Shown: positions 26,901 to 35,487 of the stretch, piece after piece
Position numbering within the stretch: position 1 is the stretch's first letter
Layout: every line of letters starts with the position of its first letter
Source of the DNA: Helicobacter kayseriensis
Lineage (GTDB): Bacteria > Campylobacterota > Campylobacteria > Campylobacterales > Helicobacteraceae
Assembly: GCF_021300655.1 (NCBI RefSeq)
Contig: NZ_JAJTNB010000008.1
Location: forward strand, 1-54,513
Direction of reading: 5' to 3'
Length of the DNA: 54,513 nt
The notes under the pieces: generated by a model
What the model saw: the letters and a program-made list of their open reading frames with translations, nothing else
Told to the model about the DNA's origin: nothing
The model's database searches: none
Translations under genes and position numbers: made by a program

Positions 26901-29521
26901 GAAAGGGAAGTATTAGCAATGCTGGACTGACTTTTGTGGATTCTAATATCAAAGTCACTGGGGCTAATGGTGCTAAAGATCTAGTCTTGACAGATACGAC
27001 GATTGCCCTTGTCGAGACAGATCCTGTGGGCACACCGCAGGCAAGGGGAGTGACAAATCTCATGAGTGGAACGATTTCTTCTATCACGCTTGATGGAGGA
27101 AATCTTGAGTTTAAGCGAACTCTATCTACTAAAGCCGATCCAAAAAATACTGCAGCAACAGCAAGTATCAAGCTCAACGCCAAAGGCTTCATCTCTTCAA
27201 GTGGAGATTCTCAGTTCAAGGTCAAAACAATCTATGTGGGTGAAAATGATACAGATTTGTTCTCTCTTAAGGTAAGTAATGGAAGCTTTAAACTGATTGA
27301 AGAGGCGACACAAAACAAAATTGGTGAGATTGCTTTAGAGAATGGAAATTTTATCTTTCAAAAAAGCTCTAGTACAGATCAAGCAGCAAGGCAAGGAGAG
27401 CAATATCACGATCTCAAATTGCAAGCCAATCTTGCAAGCACGGGAGATTCTTCTATCAAAGCCAACTCTATCATTGGAGCGAAAAACACTTCAGGCAGTG
27501 AAGAGAGCAACTACACAATTTCGAGCAAAAATGGAGAATTGAGATTTGATTTGATGAGCTCACAAGCACAAACGCTTGAGAATGATTTTGTGCTAAGTAA
27601 TGGGGGATTGAGTTTTTATGATGCAAACTCACAGGCTATGAGCAAGATTACCTTTAAAAATGCAACAATCACTGCAACAGGGGATTCGCATATCAAGGCT
27701 CAAGAGATTGATTTGGGTGGAGCGACTGTGAGTGCTAGTGCAGGAACTTTAAGCCTTCAGGGAATCAAAACCAATACTCTTGTGGGAAATGTAACTGTAG
27801 GAAATGCAGGAATCTTGGAGGCTAAAAATAGTGGAGGCTCTTTTGTGGCATTAAGGGTTCAAGAAGGAAGCAGTGTAAGTTTGAGCGCAGTAGCGCCCTA
27901 TATTTCTCCTAGTGATCCATTGGGGGGAGGAGCTTTTGGTCGTGTCAATGTCGGCTCATTGCTTTTTGAGGGGCAAAGCAGTGATGAAAAGAAACTCATC
28001 AATGTTTCTATTAGCTCCGAGGCAAGCAATGCTTCTGCTCTTAAAGATGATTCACTCTTTTTGCTTCGAGAGGGGAAAGTTACGCTGGTTGACACAGAGA
28101 GTGGGATCAAAAAGAAAACAGGAAATGCTAAATATGAAAATCTGACTTTAGAAGATGTGAGTGTGGATAAGGGTGGATATACTTCAATCACTCTAACTCC
28201 AGAGATTCAGATGGCAAAAACCCAATTGGGCGAGGAGATCGCCAAAAAGCTCAATTTGGGGATTTCTGTTAGTCAAACAACGATTACAGAATTGATGGAA
28301 AGCATTAAGGATTCTAACAATAAGCAAGTGATGGAAAAAATCTTTTCAGATTCTATTAATAGTTTGATTGTTGAGAGTATTTTGCAAAGCAGTGACAATG
28401 TCTTTAAGGTGGGGATTGCTGAGTATATTTCTTCGGGCAATGTTGAAGTGGTTGATACAAGTTTGCGCTATATGCGGGAGGCATTTCAGGGAGCGACACA
28501 AGGGATTTATGCAAGTGATAAGATCGCCCAAGAGCTCAAAATGATCCGCAACTCAAATCTTGAAAATCGTATGGTGCGCAGTGGGAATCCTTATGTTTCA
28601 AAGACAGAGATTGCTCACTTGCTTCAATCTTTGAGTGGAGTGAGATATGCCAATGAGGATGATGGAATCTTGCTTGATGAGGGGTATAGTGGTCCAGATT
28701 ATGGTGCTTTGTGGGCGAGTTATGAGGGAGCGATAAGTTTTGGAACTCTTGAAAATGCAAGTGTAAATGGTCTAAGTGCGGGATATGATACGCTTGTAGG
28801 GGATTTGAAAGAGTATTTGATCGGATTTTATGCTCATTATGGATATGGGACTTATGGATCAAACTTTATTCAGAATGCTTCTCATAATTTTGGATTAGGG
28901 TTTTATTCAAGGATGACGTTTGGAAGCAATGAAGTAGATGTTGTGCTTTCTCAAAGTGTCGGACTCAATCAAAGTCGCCTCAATCTTGGAGCTTCTCAAG
29001 CTCTTACTGTGCAATATTTGAATCAAAACCTCAAATATAATTTTTATATCACCGATGCGCAAGTGCGCTATGGATATTTGATCGCTGTGGGTGAGGAAGA
29101 AAGTCCGTTTTATTTCAAGCCTTTTGGGGGAGTGGATTTTGGATTTACTTTTAATGGTGAGGCGCGGGGTGATGGTGTAGCCTCGATTCAGATTGAGAAA
29201 GCTACTCACTTTCAACTCAATCTTTCTCTTGGGCTTGAGATGAAGAAATATTTCAATGAAGGCTCTTATATTTATCTCTTGCCTGTTTTAGAAAAGGGAT
29301 TGTTTAATGATGGGAATGTTTTAAATCTTGGTTTTACAGGAGCACCAAAGATTCCTTATGCGCAAGTCTATCAAGTCGATACATCTGTTGGGCTATATGC
29401 TGGAGGACAAGGAAGTGTGGGGAATAATGTCTCGATCACTGGAGGGTTGGGGGTTAAGATGGATGTTGAAAACAAGGATGTTTTGACAAACTGGAATATT
29501 GGTTTTAAATATAAATTTTAA
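23957..29521 (+). CDS. Large autotransporter, tandem paralogue 2
   Basis: A 1854-residue autotransporter directly after its paralogue, with AAGGA before ATG 23957. The signal peptide MRKSCISLVLSGVLAGLCA precedes a passenger with no other obvious Cys and many beta-helix repeats. Segments align with paralogue 1: VQGIGMDIHVGDSSKMGNL, EIKGTTILQGTSTAEAKIEA, SGGITAIG and APYISPSDPLGGGAFGRV (near residue 1315). The barrel spans about 1580-1854, from LWASYEGAISFG to WNIGFKYKF. The two barrels are clearly homologous, the passengers more diverged, pointing to duplication followed by passenger diversification. Adhesion or immune modulation is possible but is not shown by sequence. A convergent gene begins 27 bases after the stop. 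Confidence 0.9.
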   Translation: MRKSCISLVLSGVLAGLCADDQIIANFGDKSSGSESNKGTYNTATKGGGTPEAVFNTDWYGSDTRLSLKTDGLTFTFGNGTATSLLFKDGFLFENNLQGDSKANVTIESNSKQPKANPSTLIFGEQGGRDRRVLVGKNIDLTLKGFSEVKVQGNLWIGEGSSLSALSSDSKAGKVSNVGGIVLQKQSTLKAGELDNQGTLVMGDESKLEIQSIKGESGKFDIQGNGQIQFSSSESLRNNTTASIEGQTFNLWSGKTLTLGVQNGAKTLTTLSLGGDKQTSFVGQSKNEVQISGFTALESKNLSLSNVILKGDSLNELKNTHLSLNNAYIFLGNTENQKTDAVSIKLSSVIGQGKDGTTSTFHLIGTNNLITAGNQDLKLEGTHSFQGGGSLDLWGKNIILGENSTDQRQNQLLTLQGKDSSTLALKAQEAIKVQNLKVEGLHLQVLNDSKASLQNTTMELGGGTILEAVNQNNQLVDLEIVKSNGESQIKITNGGSATLKGKNISIVDSSISFENSADKTTTLILQALEGKIVLGNGSDTIKIEGKNTTIDHNILDLSTSQVYLGKNVELNKLNVIAGNNEKITFYGTQGGSVSFKNGTTITAGRGEKDQIQYGEMIFSTQFESAKTNQTSTLKFEGDTMLKASNITFQNQQVELGTATAASVRNGTTATLKLFALGGDGKAENGAFNFVNTAFKGANRAAKSGSNEVALYANQEAVLMANGLVLDGVNLSSYSASVTQPSEPETPVLNALDLSASTGKLTALSNVTIAANGIYTTRTKIENGKETTEKVQGIGMDIHVGDSSKMGNLLIKSNLKSEEFVIGGNLVIDNSTANGANGRNGAQSTLKIELGSSGSDARETGIAKLEDQTLGLNISGGITAIGKDSGSSSVTVSGAQTTTTTTEIKAKNFTFGETSNLTSINGTLKLNTKEDSEIEIKGTTILQGTSTAEAKIEAVKANGASGVANASNDANVRLKLHDIQSTGKGSISNAGLTFVDSNIKVTGANGAKDLVLTDTTIALVETDPVGTPQARGVTNLMSGTISSITLDGGNLEFKRTLSTKADPKNTAATASIKLNAKGFISSSGDSQFKVKTIYVGENDTDLFSLKVSNGSFKLIEEATQNKIGEIALENGNFIFQKSSSTDQAARQGEQYHDLKLQANLASTGDSSIKANSIIGAKNTSGSEESNYTISSKNGELRFDLMSSQAQTLENDFVLSNGGLSFYDANSQAMSKITFKNATITATGDSHIKAQEIDLGGATVSASAGTLSLQGIKTNTLVGNVTVGNAGILEAKNSGGSFVALRVQEGSSVSLSAVAPYISPSDPLGGGAFGRVNVGSLLFEGQSSDEKKLINVSISSEASNASALKDDSLFLLREGKVTLVDTESGIKKKTGNAKYENLTLEDVSVDKGGYTSITLTPEIQMAKTQLGEEIAKKLNLGISVSQTTITELMESIKDSNNKQVMEKIFSDSINSLIVESILQSSDNVFKVGIAEYISSGNVEVVDTSLRYMREAFQGATQGIYASDKIAQELKMIRNSNLENRMVRSGNPYVSKTEIAHLLQSLSGVRYANEDDGILLDEGYSGPDYGALWASYEGAISFGTLENASVNGLSAGYDTLVGDLKEYLIGFYAHYGYGTYGSNFIQNASHNFGLGFYSRMTFGSNEVDVVLSQSVGLNQSRLNLGASQALTVQYLNQNLKYNFYITDAQVRYGYLIAVGEEESPFYFKPFGGVDFGFTFNGEARGDGVASIQIEKATHFQLNLSLGLEMKKYFNEGSYIYLLPVLEKGLFNDGNVLNLGFTGAPKIPYAQVYQVDTSVGLYAGGQGSVGNNVSITGGLGVKMDVENKDVLTNWNIGFKYKF

Positions 29522-29548
29522 TTAAAAAAGTTGGGGTGGGATAAAACT

Positions 29549-30148
29549 TCATTCATTCAGTAATTGAAATTTTTTTGTTTTTTGTGTGGGATTTTGCTTT
29601 GGAAAATGTTTGGGTGGAAATTGAAGATAGGAATTTTTTGAAAAATATTCCTTAAGGATTTTGACCTTTTGAGAAATATCTTGATAGTATGCTTCTGCAA
29701 GTTGATTTCTTCCTTTGCTTTTCTCCCAGCTAAAGCCTTTGTTGTAGGACTTAATGATTGCTTTCCAATCATTGTTTCTGATTTTTTTCCAATACAGTAA
29801 TTCCTCTAGGGCAATTTGTGATGCAAACTCCATATCTCTAATCAATCTTTCGGCAACAACATTGCGTTTAAAGGAGGTGTTTTTGGTTTTGTAATGCCTT
29901 TTGATGACGCCTGGAAGATGGGCATGGTAAATCCCAGCACTTGGATCATCAAAGTTGATGCGATAAAGCCCAGCACATGATTCTTTCCAAGCAATCGCTG
30001 CCATTGTATAGCCTAGATCGTGTTTTTTGCCATAATGGTAAGCATAGTGGATAGTGTTGATTTGAGATTGATCAAAAAGCGTGATGTCTTTGCATGAATC
30101 GGCATAAAGAAAAAAAGATAAAAAGATCAAGATTCTAAGACACTTCAC
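29549..30148 (-). CDS. Exported lysozyme-like (SLT-type) putative lytic transglycosylase
   Basis: The 199-residue product starts at GTG 30148 behind AAGGA and has a signal peptide (CLRILIFLSFFLYADS). The body resembles a small SLT domain: the candidate catalytic Glu lies in MAAIAWKESCAG (about residue 53), the glycine motif in DPSAGIYHAHL, and the late YNKGFSW matches the YNxG block of transglycosylases. The C-terminal 35 residues are basic and probably disordered. Cleavage of periplasmic peptidoglycan is inferred from these motifs. It converges on the second autotransporter and diverges from glyS. Confidence 0.6.
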   Translation of the reverse strand: MKCLRILIFLSFFLYADSCKDITLFDQSQINTIHYAYHYGKKHDLGYTMAAIAWKESCAGLYRINFDDPSAGIYHAHLPGVIKRHYKTKNTSFKRNVVAERLIRDMEFASQIALEELLYWKKIRNNDWKAIIKSYNKGFSWEKSKGRNQLAEAYYQDISQKVKILKEYFSKNSYLQFPPKHFPKQNPTQKTKKFQLLNE

Positions 30149-30177
30149 GCTTAAATTTTCCTTTTTAGGTGGGCTTT

Positions 30178-30186
30178 TGTTAAAAT
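30178..30186 (+). promoter_or_regulatory. Extended -10 promoter for glyS
   Basis: The sequence TGTTAAAAT is an extended -10 box (TGn plus TAAAAT). Transcription would start near 30193 and give a leader of about 28 bases that includes the GGATGG ribosome site. No clear -35 is seen. Confidence 0.4.
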
Positions 30187-30220
30187 TAAGAAAGACAAAG
30201 ATCGACTAAAGGATGGAAAG

Positions 30221-32239
30221 TTGAAACAGAATCTATTAATAGAAATTTTATGTGAAGAACTGCCTGCAATTCCCTTTCTTAAAGAAGAAAAGCATATCCT
30301 AAAAAAGTGGGAAATGATTCTTGATGAGTATCATTTGAGTGCAAAATTTGATTTTTTTTATACTCCTCGTCGATTGGTGCTTGTGAGTGAGGATTTTCCA
30401 GAGAGGCAAGAAGATCAAGAGGTGGAGTTTTTTGGTCCTCCTGTTGCGATTGCTTATATTGATGGTGATAAAACAAAGGGTTTAAGCAAAGCAGGGGAAA
30501 GTTTTTTGAAAAAATGCCATGCTCAAAGTGTGGAAGAAATCCAAAAGGATGGGAAGAAAGTTTTGTATTTTGCACAAACTCTTCAGGGAAAGAGTGTGCA
30601 AGATTTGCTTGGAGAAATGATTCTTAAATGGCTTGAGAGCTTGCAATTTGGAAAAAGTATGAGATGGGGGAATTTAGAATCTTCTTTTATTCGCCCAATT
30701 CGTAGTGTTGTTGCTTTGTTTGGTCAAAAACCAATCGAGTTTGAACTTTTTGGAGTGAAGAGTGGAAGCCATACATTTATTCATCGTGATTATGGTTTTG
30801 ATCCAAGGAGTTTTGAAAGTCTTGATGAGTATTTTAAGATTCTTCAAGAGGGGGGAGTGATTTTAGATCCACAGAAGAGAAGAGAAAAGATTCTTCAAGA
30901 AATGAGAGAAATTGAGATTCAAAGGGATGTAGAAATTGAACTTGATGAAGAGCTACTTTGTGAAGTTGTGGCGATTACAGAATCCCCAAGGGCTGTTTAT
31001 GGAGAATTTGATCGGGAGTTTTTGGAACTTCCTCAAGAGGTGATTATTACTTCGATGAAGGAAAATCAGCGTTATTTTGCTCTCTATCAAAATGGAAAAC
31101 TCCATCATGGCTTTATTGTTGTGATTAATTCAATGAGCGATGATACCGGGTTAATAATTGAGGGGAATCAAAAAGTTTTGCGTGCGCGATTGAGTGATGC
31201 GATGTTTTTCTATCACAATGATTTGAAAAGGCCTCTTGCTAGTTATGATTTGAGCAAAGTTACTTTTGTTGAGGGGCTTGGGAGTATGGCAGATAAGATT
31301 GAGCGTGAAAAGGCTATTGCAGCATTTTTATCCAAAAACAATGCAGAAGTGCTTGAGGCTGTCACAATCTCAAAATCAGATTTATTAAGCGAGATGGTGG
31401 GCGAATTTCCTGAGCTTCAAGGGGTGATGGGAGAGTATTATGCGCAGGCTGAGGCAAATGCAGGTGTAGAAAATCGCAACCAAGCAATTGCACTTGCTTT
31501 AAGGGAACAATATATGCCAAATGGAGAAGAGGATAGTCTTCCCACAAGTGAAATTGGGGCGTTTTTGGCATTGAGTTATCGGCTTGATTCTTTGTTGGCG
31601 TTATTTAGTGTTGGAAAAATTCCTAGTGGATCAAAAGATCCTTATGGTTTGCGTCGAAGTGGTAATGCTGTGTTGAAGATCTTGCAAGCTCATTGCATTG
31701 CTTTGAGTAAAGATGACATATATCAGCTTGCGAAAAATTATCAATCTTTTGATGTGGAAAAATTATGGATGTTTTTGACTGAGCGTATGGAGGGTGTGCT
31801 CAGAATCAATGCTTCTATTTTGCGTAGCGTGATCAATGGGCGAGAGACAGATTTGAAAAAGATGATGCAAAAAGCTCTTGCACTCTTTGAGGTGTTTGAA
31901 GAGGAAGAAAAAGAATCTATGCTGAGCACATTTAAAAGAGTGGCAAATATCACCAAAGAGATTGGTGGTGATCCAAAAGAGATCGATCTTTCTTTGTTTC
32001 AAGAAACCCAAGAGATGGAGCTTTATCAAGCATTGCAAAGAATCAAAGCACAACCCCAAAGTGATCTTAAGGGTTATATTAAGGCTTTATTCTCCCTGAA
32101 AGCACCTTTGAATGATTTTTTTGATTCTGTGATGGTAAATGCTGAGGATGAGAAAATAAGAGAAAATCGCAAAAATTTGATTTATGCGATCTATTGGATG
32201 TTTTTGGAGATTGGGGATATTAAAGAGATCACTGGATAG
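30221..32239 (+). CDS. glyS: Glycyl-tRNA synthetase beta subunit
   Basis: The beta subunit of the alpha2-beta2 bacterial GlyRS, which charges tRNA-Gly. The 672 residues start NLLIEILCEELPAIPF, the family N-terminus, and contain FYTPRRLVL, GNLESSFIRPIRSVVALFG, VIITSMKENQRYFAL, VLRARLSDAMFFYHND, MVGEFPELQGVMGEYYA and KDPYGLRRSGNAVLKIL. The start is TTG 30221 after AAGGATGG; the family N-terminus fits it exactly. glyQ is not in the window. The stop is six bases from the stop of the convergent SDR gene. Confidence 0.97.
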   Translation: MKQNLLIEILCEELPAIPFLKEEKHILKKWEMILDEYHLSAKFDFFYTPRRLVLVSEDFPERQEDQEVEFFGPPVAIAYIDGDKTKGLSKAGESFLKKCHAQSVEEIQKDGKKVLYFAQTLQGKSVQDLLGEMILKWLESLQFGKSMRWGNLESSFIRPIRSVVALFGQKPIEFELFGVKSGSHTFIHRDYGFDPRSFESLDEYFKILQEGGVILDPQKRREKILQEMREIEIQRDVEIELDEELLCEVVAITESPRAVYGEFDREFLELPQEVIITSMKENQRYFALYQNGKLHHGFIVVINSMSDDTGLIIEGNQKVLRARLSDAMFFYHNDLKRPLASYDLSKVTFVEGLGSMADKIEREKAIAAFLSKNNAEVLEAVTISKSDLLSEMVGEFPELQGVMGEYYAQAEANAGVENRNQAIALALREQYMPNGEEDSLPTSEIGAFLALSYRLDSLLALFSVGKIPSGSKDPYGLRRSGNAVLKILQAHCIALSKDDIYQLAKNYQSFDVEKLWMFLTERMEGVLRINASILRSVINGRETDLKKMMQKALALFEVFEEEEKESMLSTFKRVANITKEIGGDPKEIDLSLFQETQEMELYQALQRIKAQPQSDLKGYIKALFSLKAPLNDFFDSVMVNAEDEKIRENRKNLIYAIYWMFLEIGDIKEITG

Positions 32240-32245
32240 GGAGAA

Positions 32246-32992
32246 TTAGGTGGGGTTTTTGATCACCCTAAGGGGTGAGAAAGCTTGTGTTGTTGGCATA
32301 AGCTCTAAGCGATTGATGTTGATATGAGATGGGAGAGAAGCACACCAAAATACAGATTCGGCGATATCTTCTGGCATCAATGGAGTGGTGTTAGCATAGA
32401 CCTCCTTGGCTTTTTGCTCATCTCCATTAAACCTAACAAGAGAGAATTCGCTTCCACCAACCAAACTAGGCTCAATATTGGTGATGCGAATATTTTGATC
32501 GATAAGATCTGCGCGTAGATTGAGGCTAAATTGTTTGATAAAGGCTTTTGTCGCTCCATAAATATTACTCCCAGGGTAGGGATAATTGCCTGCAATTGAT
32601 CCGATATTGATAATGTGCCCTTTTTGATTTGCAATCATTGAAGGAAGAATGAAATGCGTGAGCTCTACAAGGGCAAGAATATTGGTTTCAATCATTTCTT
32701 GATAGTTTTGTTTGGGGCTTTTATAAAATGGCTCAAGTCCCAGTGCTAATCCTGCATTGTTGATCAAAACATCAATTTTAGATAGAAAAGATTGAAGCCT
32801 TGCTTGAACTTCTTGGATATTTCTTAGATCACAGTCAATGATTTCAAGACAATTTGAACCTAGTAGGCTTTGAAGTTTTTCTAGCCTATCTTTGCGTCGT
32901 GCGAGTAAAATCACTTGATGCTTTTCTTGAATAAAACGCTTTGCAATCGCTTCGCCTATTCCGCTTGATGCTCCAGTAATGAGGGCTAGCAT
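32246..32992 (-). CDS. Short-chain dehydrogenase/reductase (YdfG-like)
   Basis: A 248-residue NAD(P)-dependent oxidoreductase with Rossmann fold. Visible are TGASSGIGEAIAKRF (TGxxxGxG), the acidic/basic pocket ARRKDRL that suggests NADPH preference, NNAGLALG, the catalytic Ser in INIGSIAG, and YGATK with the Tyr/Lys pair. The nearest general type is the YdfG 3-hydroxy acid dehydrogenase group; the substrate is unknown. ATG 32992 shares one base with the stop of the FtsL-like gene (TAATG), so it is the last gene of the mae-rsmH-ftsL chain. Confidence 0.9.
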   Translation of the reverse strand: MLALITGASSGIGEAIAKRFIQEKHQVILLARRKDRLEKLQSLLGSNCLEIIDCDLRNIQEVQARLQSFLSKIDVLINNAGLALGLEPFYKSPKQNYQEMIETNILALVELTHFILPSMIANQKGHIINIGSIAGNYPYPGSNIYGATKAFIKQFSLNLRADLIDQNIRITNIEPSLVGGSEFSLVRFNGDEQKAKEVYANTTPLMPEDIAESVFWCASLPSHININRLELMPTTQAFSPLRVIKNPT

Positions 32993-33285
32993 TATTGCAA
33001 TGGATCCATACGTAAGATTTGTTGGAATTTAAAATCTTCCAATTCTTGTCTGAGATTTTTATTTTCTTCTTGCAATAGCTCTAGATGGCTATCAATTTTT
33101 GCAATATCTCGGCTAATGTAGTAAATCTGTCCTGAAACATAAATTTTGGGTGCAAAGACACAAAAAATCAACAAAAAGATGATCAATGCCCAAACTAAAT
33201 CCTTGCCATTGATTTTTCCTGAATCAGAGCTTATAGAAGTGAGTGCATCTTTTTCATTTTGAGAGAGAGTTTGTTGTGTATTCAT
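32992..33285 (-). CDS. FtsL-like small membrane protein
   Basis: The 97-residue product has a 30-residue cytoplasmic part, one membrane helix (LVWALIIFLLIFCVFAPKIYV) and a periplasmic coiled coil (RDIAKIDSHLELLQEENKNLRQELEDF). This is the FtsL/DivIC layout. It directly follows rsmH, where ftsL stands in most bacteria, with a 4-base overlap (ATGA). The sequence is too short and diverged for certainty; the role in recruiting FtsI/FtsW to the septum is inferred from layout and position. Confidence 0.7.
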   Translation of the reverse strand: MNTQQTLSQNEKDALTSISSDSGKINGKDLVWALIIFLLIFCVFAPKIYVSGQIYYISRDIAKIDSHLELLQEENKNLRQELEDFKFQQILRMDPLQ

Positions 33286-34205
33286 TTTTGTCGTCCAAAT
33301 TGAAATGCCCTAAGTTTAGCACTACGCGATCGTATATTGGAGGATAGTTCTGCTTGTGTTGCACTTATGGGTTTTTTAGTCAGAATTTTACCATGGCTGT
33401 GATGATTTCCGCATTCGCATCGCATGACACTTTGTGGGCAGATGCATGATTTTTCCCAGTCCTTAAAGGTATTTTTAATGATGCGATCTTCAAGAGAATG
33501 AAAGGAGATGATGCTCAAGATCGTATTTTGTAATTTAGATGAAGCATTGCAAATCTTTTGCAATAGAGTTTGCAAGACATTTAGCTCTTGATTGACTTCA
33601 ATCCTTAGAGCTTGGAATGCAAGGGTGGCGGGGTGAATGTGATGTCTTTTGAAATGCTTTTGTAAAAACGCGCTGAGTTGAGCAGCACTTCTAAAGGGTT
33701 GTTTTTGGCGTTCTTGAAGAATAAGTGCAGCCATTTTTTTGTATTCCCTGATTTCTCCATAGTCTCTAAAGATTTTTTCTAGCTCAAGTTTTGAATAAGT
33801 ATTGATCACTTGTTCTGCACTTATGGGGCATTCTTGATTCATGCGCATATCAAGCACAGGAGAATCAAAAGAAAATCCCCTCTCAAGAGTATCAAGCTGG
33901 AATGAGCTCACACCAATATCTGCCAAGATTCCTACAATTGGAGAGGATTGCAGAGCCTCATCAATTTTGTCTGAAAAATTTCCCTCCAAAATTCTCAATC
34001 TTTCTGAGCGGATGTGTTGTTTGCAATATTCTTGAGCATCTCTATCTTGATCGATTCCAATGATTTGAAGAGTGGGATGAGCTTGCAAAAGTGCAGAAGT
34101 GTGCCCGCCAAAACCAAGCGTGCAATCAATCAAAATTCCATTTTCAGGAATTGAAGAAAAGAGCTCTAAAACTTCTTCTTTTAAGACGGGAATATGTGGA
34201 TTCAT
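33282..34205 (-). CDS. rsmH: 16S rRNA m4C1402 methyltransferase RsmH (MraW)
   Basis: RsmH methylates N4 of C1402 in 16S rRNA using SAM. The 307 residues contain HIPVLKEEVLEL, the SAM motif IDCTLGFGGHTSALL, GIDQDRDA, ADIGVSSFQLD, RGFSFDSPVLDMRMN, ALRIEVNQEL, ISFHSLEDRIIK and the C-terminal RSRSAKLRAFQ, all family hallmarks. The start ATG 34205 directly abuts the malic enzyme stop, and its stop overlaps the FtsL-like start. Confidence 0.97.
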   Translation of the reverse strand: MNPHIPVLKEEVLELFSSIPENGILIDCTLGFGGHTSALLQAHPTLQIIGIDQDRDAQEYCKQHIRSERLRILEGNFSDKIDEALQSSPIVGILADIGVSSFQLDTLERGFSFDSPVLDMRMNQECPISAEQVINTYSKLELEKIFRDYGEIREYKKMAALILQERQKQPFRSAAQLSAFLQKHFKRHHIHPATLAFQALRIEVNQELNVLQTLLQKICNASSKLQNTILSIISFHSLEDRIIKNTFKDWEKSCICPQSVMRCECGNHHSHGKILTKKPISATQAELSSNIRSRSAKLRAFQFGRQK

Positions 34206-35405
34206 TTAGATTCTTGCAACGCCATCAGATTTTGCACTTTGGGCCACAGCTTCTGAAAGCTTGGGTAACAATCTTAAATCAAAAGGCATAGGGATAATAT
34301 AATCTTTTCCAAAAGACAAATCTCTTTGATAAAGCTTGCATAGCTCTTGAGGGACCTCTTCTTGAGCAAGTTGAGCCAATGCGATTGAGCAGGCTTTTTT
34401 CATATTTTCTGTAATTTTTGAAGCACGGACATCTAAAGCTCCTCTAAATAAATAAGGGAAAGCCAAAACATTATTGATTTGATTGGGATAATCACTGCGT
34501 CCAGTTGCGACAATAGCATCAGGTCTAACTTCCTTGATAAGTTCTGGAGCGATTTCAGGATTGGGATTGCTTAAGACAAAGAGCAGAGGATTTGGTGCCA
34601 TTTCTTTAATGTCCTCTTGTGTGAGAATATTGGCTCTTGAGAGACCTAGTAGGACATCAGCTCCTTTGAGAGCTTCTTGATATGAAGCAAATGTTTTTTG
34701 TGAGATGAATTCTTGCTTTTGTGGTGTGAGATCTGATCTGAGGTGATTGATAAGTCCTTGAGAATCAAACATGTGGATATGCTGAACTCCAAAGCTTTTA
34801 TACATTTTTGCACAAGAAATTGCACTTGCTCCAGCGCCAATAATGACGACTTTGAGATCTTGAAGTTCTTTATTGACAATCTTTGAAGCATTGAGTAGAG
34901 CGGCCGTGCTTACAATGGCTGTCCCGTGCTGATCATCGTGCATCACAGGGATATCAAGCTCCTCAATCAGTGCGCGTTCAATTTCAAAACATTCTGGTGC
35001 TTTGATATCTTCAAGGTTGATCCCACCAAAAGTTGGAGCGATGGCTTTGATGATGGAGATGAGTTTTTGTGGATCTTTTTCATTGATTTCGATGTCAAAA
35101 GAATCGATTTTTGCAAATTTCTTAAATAAAACGCTTTTTCCTTCCATAACGGGTTTACTTGCTTCTGCTCCAATATCCCCAAGTCCCAAAACAGCAGTTC
35201 CATTGCTAATCACAGCAACAAGATTACTTTTGCTTGTAAGGTCATAGGATTTGAGTGGATTTGCTTGAATTTCCAAACAAGGATAAGCAACACCAGGGGA
35301 ATAAGCAAGAGATAAATCTTCAAAGCTTTCAAGGGAAGTTTTTGGAGTGACTGCGATTTTGCCGCCTTGATGATAGGCAAGAGATTTTTGAATGATTTCT
35401 GACAT
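34206..35405 (-). CDS. Malic enzyme (malate dehydrogenase, oxaloacetate-decarboxylating)
   Basis: The enzyme converts malate to pyruvate and CO2 with reduction of NAD(P). The 399 residues correspond to the short malic enzyme without a C-terminal phosphotransacetylase domain. Motifs: [36 protein letters not shown] with the catalytic Lys region, the metal-site [18 protein letters not shown], the nucleotide-binding [16 protein letters not shown], and [29 protein letters not shown] 35405 follows AAGGAAC. It heads the chain mae-rsmH-ftsL-SDR. It would supply pyruvate or NADPH from C4 acids. Confidence 0.95.
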   Translation of the reverse strand: MSEIIQKSLAYHQGGKIAVTPKTSLESFEDLSLAYSPGVAYPCLEIQANPLKSYDLTSKSNLVAVISNGTAVLGLGDIGAEASKPVMEGKSVLFKKFAKIDSFDIEINEKDPQKLISIIKAIAPTFGGINLEDIKAPECFEIERALIEELDIPVMHDDQHGTAIVSTAALLNASKIVNKELQDLKVVIIGAGASAISCAKMYKSFGVQHIHMFDSQGLINHLRSDLTPQKQEFISQKTFASYQEALKGADVLLGLSRANILTQEDIKEMAPNPLLFVLSNPNPEIAPELIKEVRPDAIVATGRSDYPNQINNVLAFPYLFRGALDVRASKITENMKKACSIALAQLAQEEVPQELCKLYQRDLSFGKDYIIPMPFDLRLLPKLSEAVAQSAKSDGVARI

Positions 35406-35443
35406 TTGAAAAGTTCCTTTATTTGAAGTATTTAGCGTATTTC

Positions 35444-35452
35444 ATCATATCA
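35444..35452 (-). promoter_or_regulatory. Extended -10 promoter for the malic enzyme operon
   Basis: On the minus strand this reads TGATATGAT, an extended -10 (TGn plus TATGAT). A start near 35437 would give a leader of about 32 bases with AAGGAAC before the ATG. It sits between the rnpB 3' end and the malic enzyme gene. Confidence 0.5.
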
Positions 35453-35487
35453 GACAAAGACAATAAAAACAAGAATGAATCTCAAAG

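Noticed and set aside
18683-29521. Tandem autotransporters as a mobile or composite element
   Set aside because: No transposase, integrase, terminal inverted repeat or target duplication is visible; base use matches the neighbours.
32263-32278. Hairpin TCACCC/GGGTGA as a bidirectional terminator between glyS and the SDR gene
   Set aside because: It lies inside the SDR coding sequence and has no U-run on either strand.
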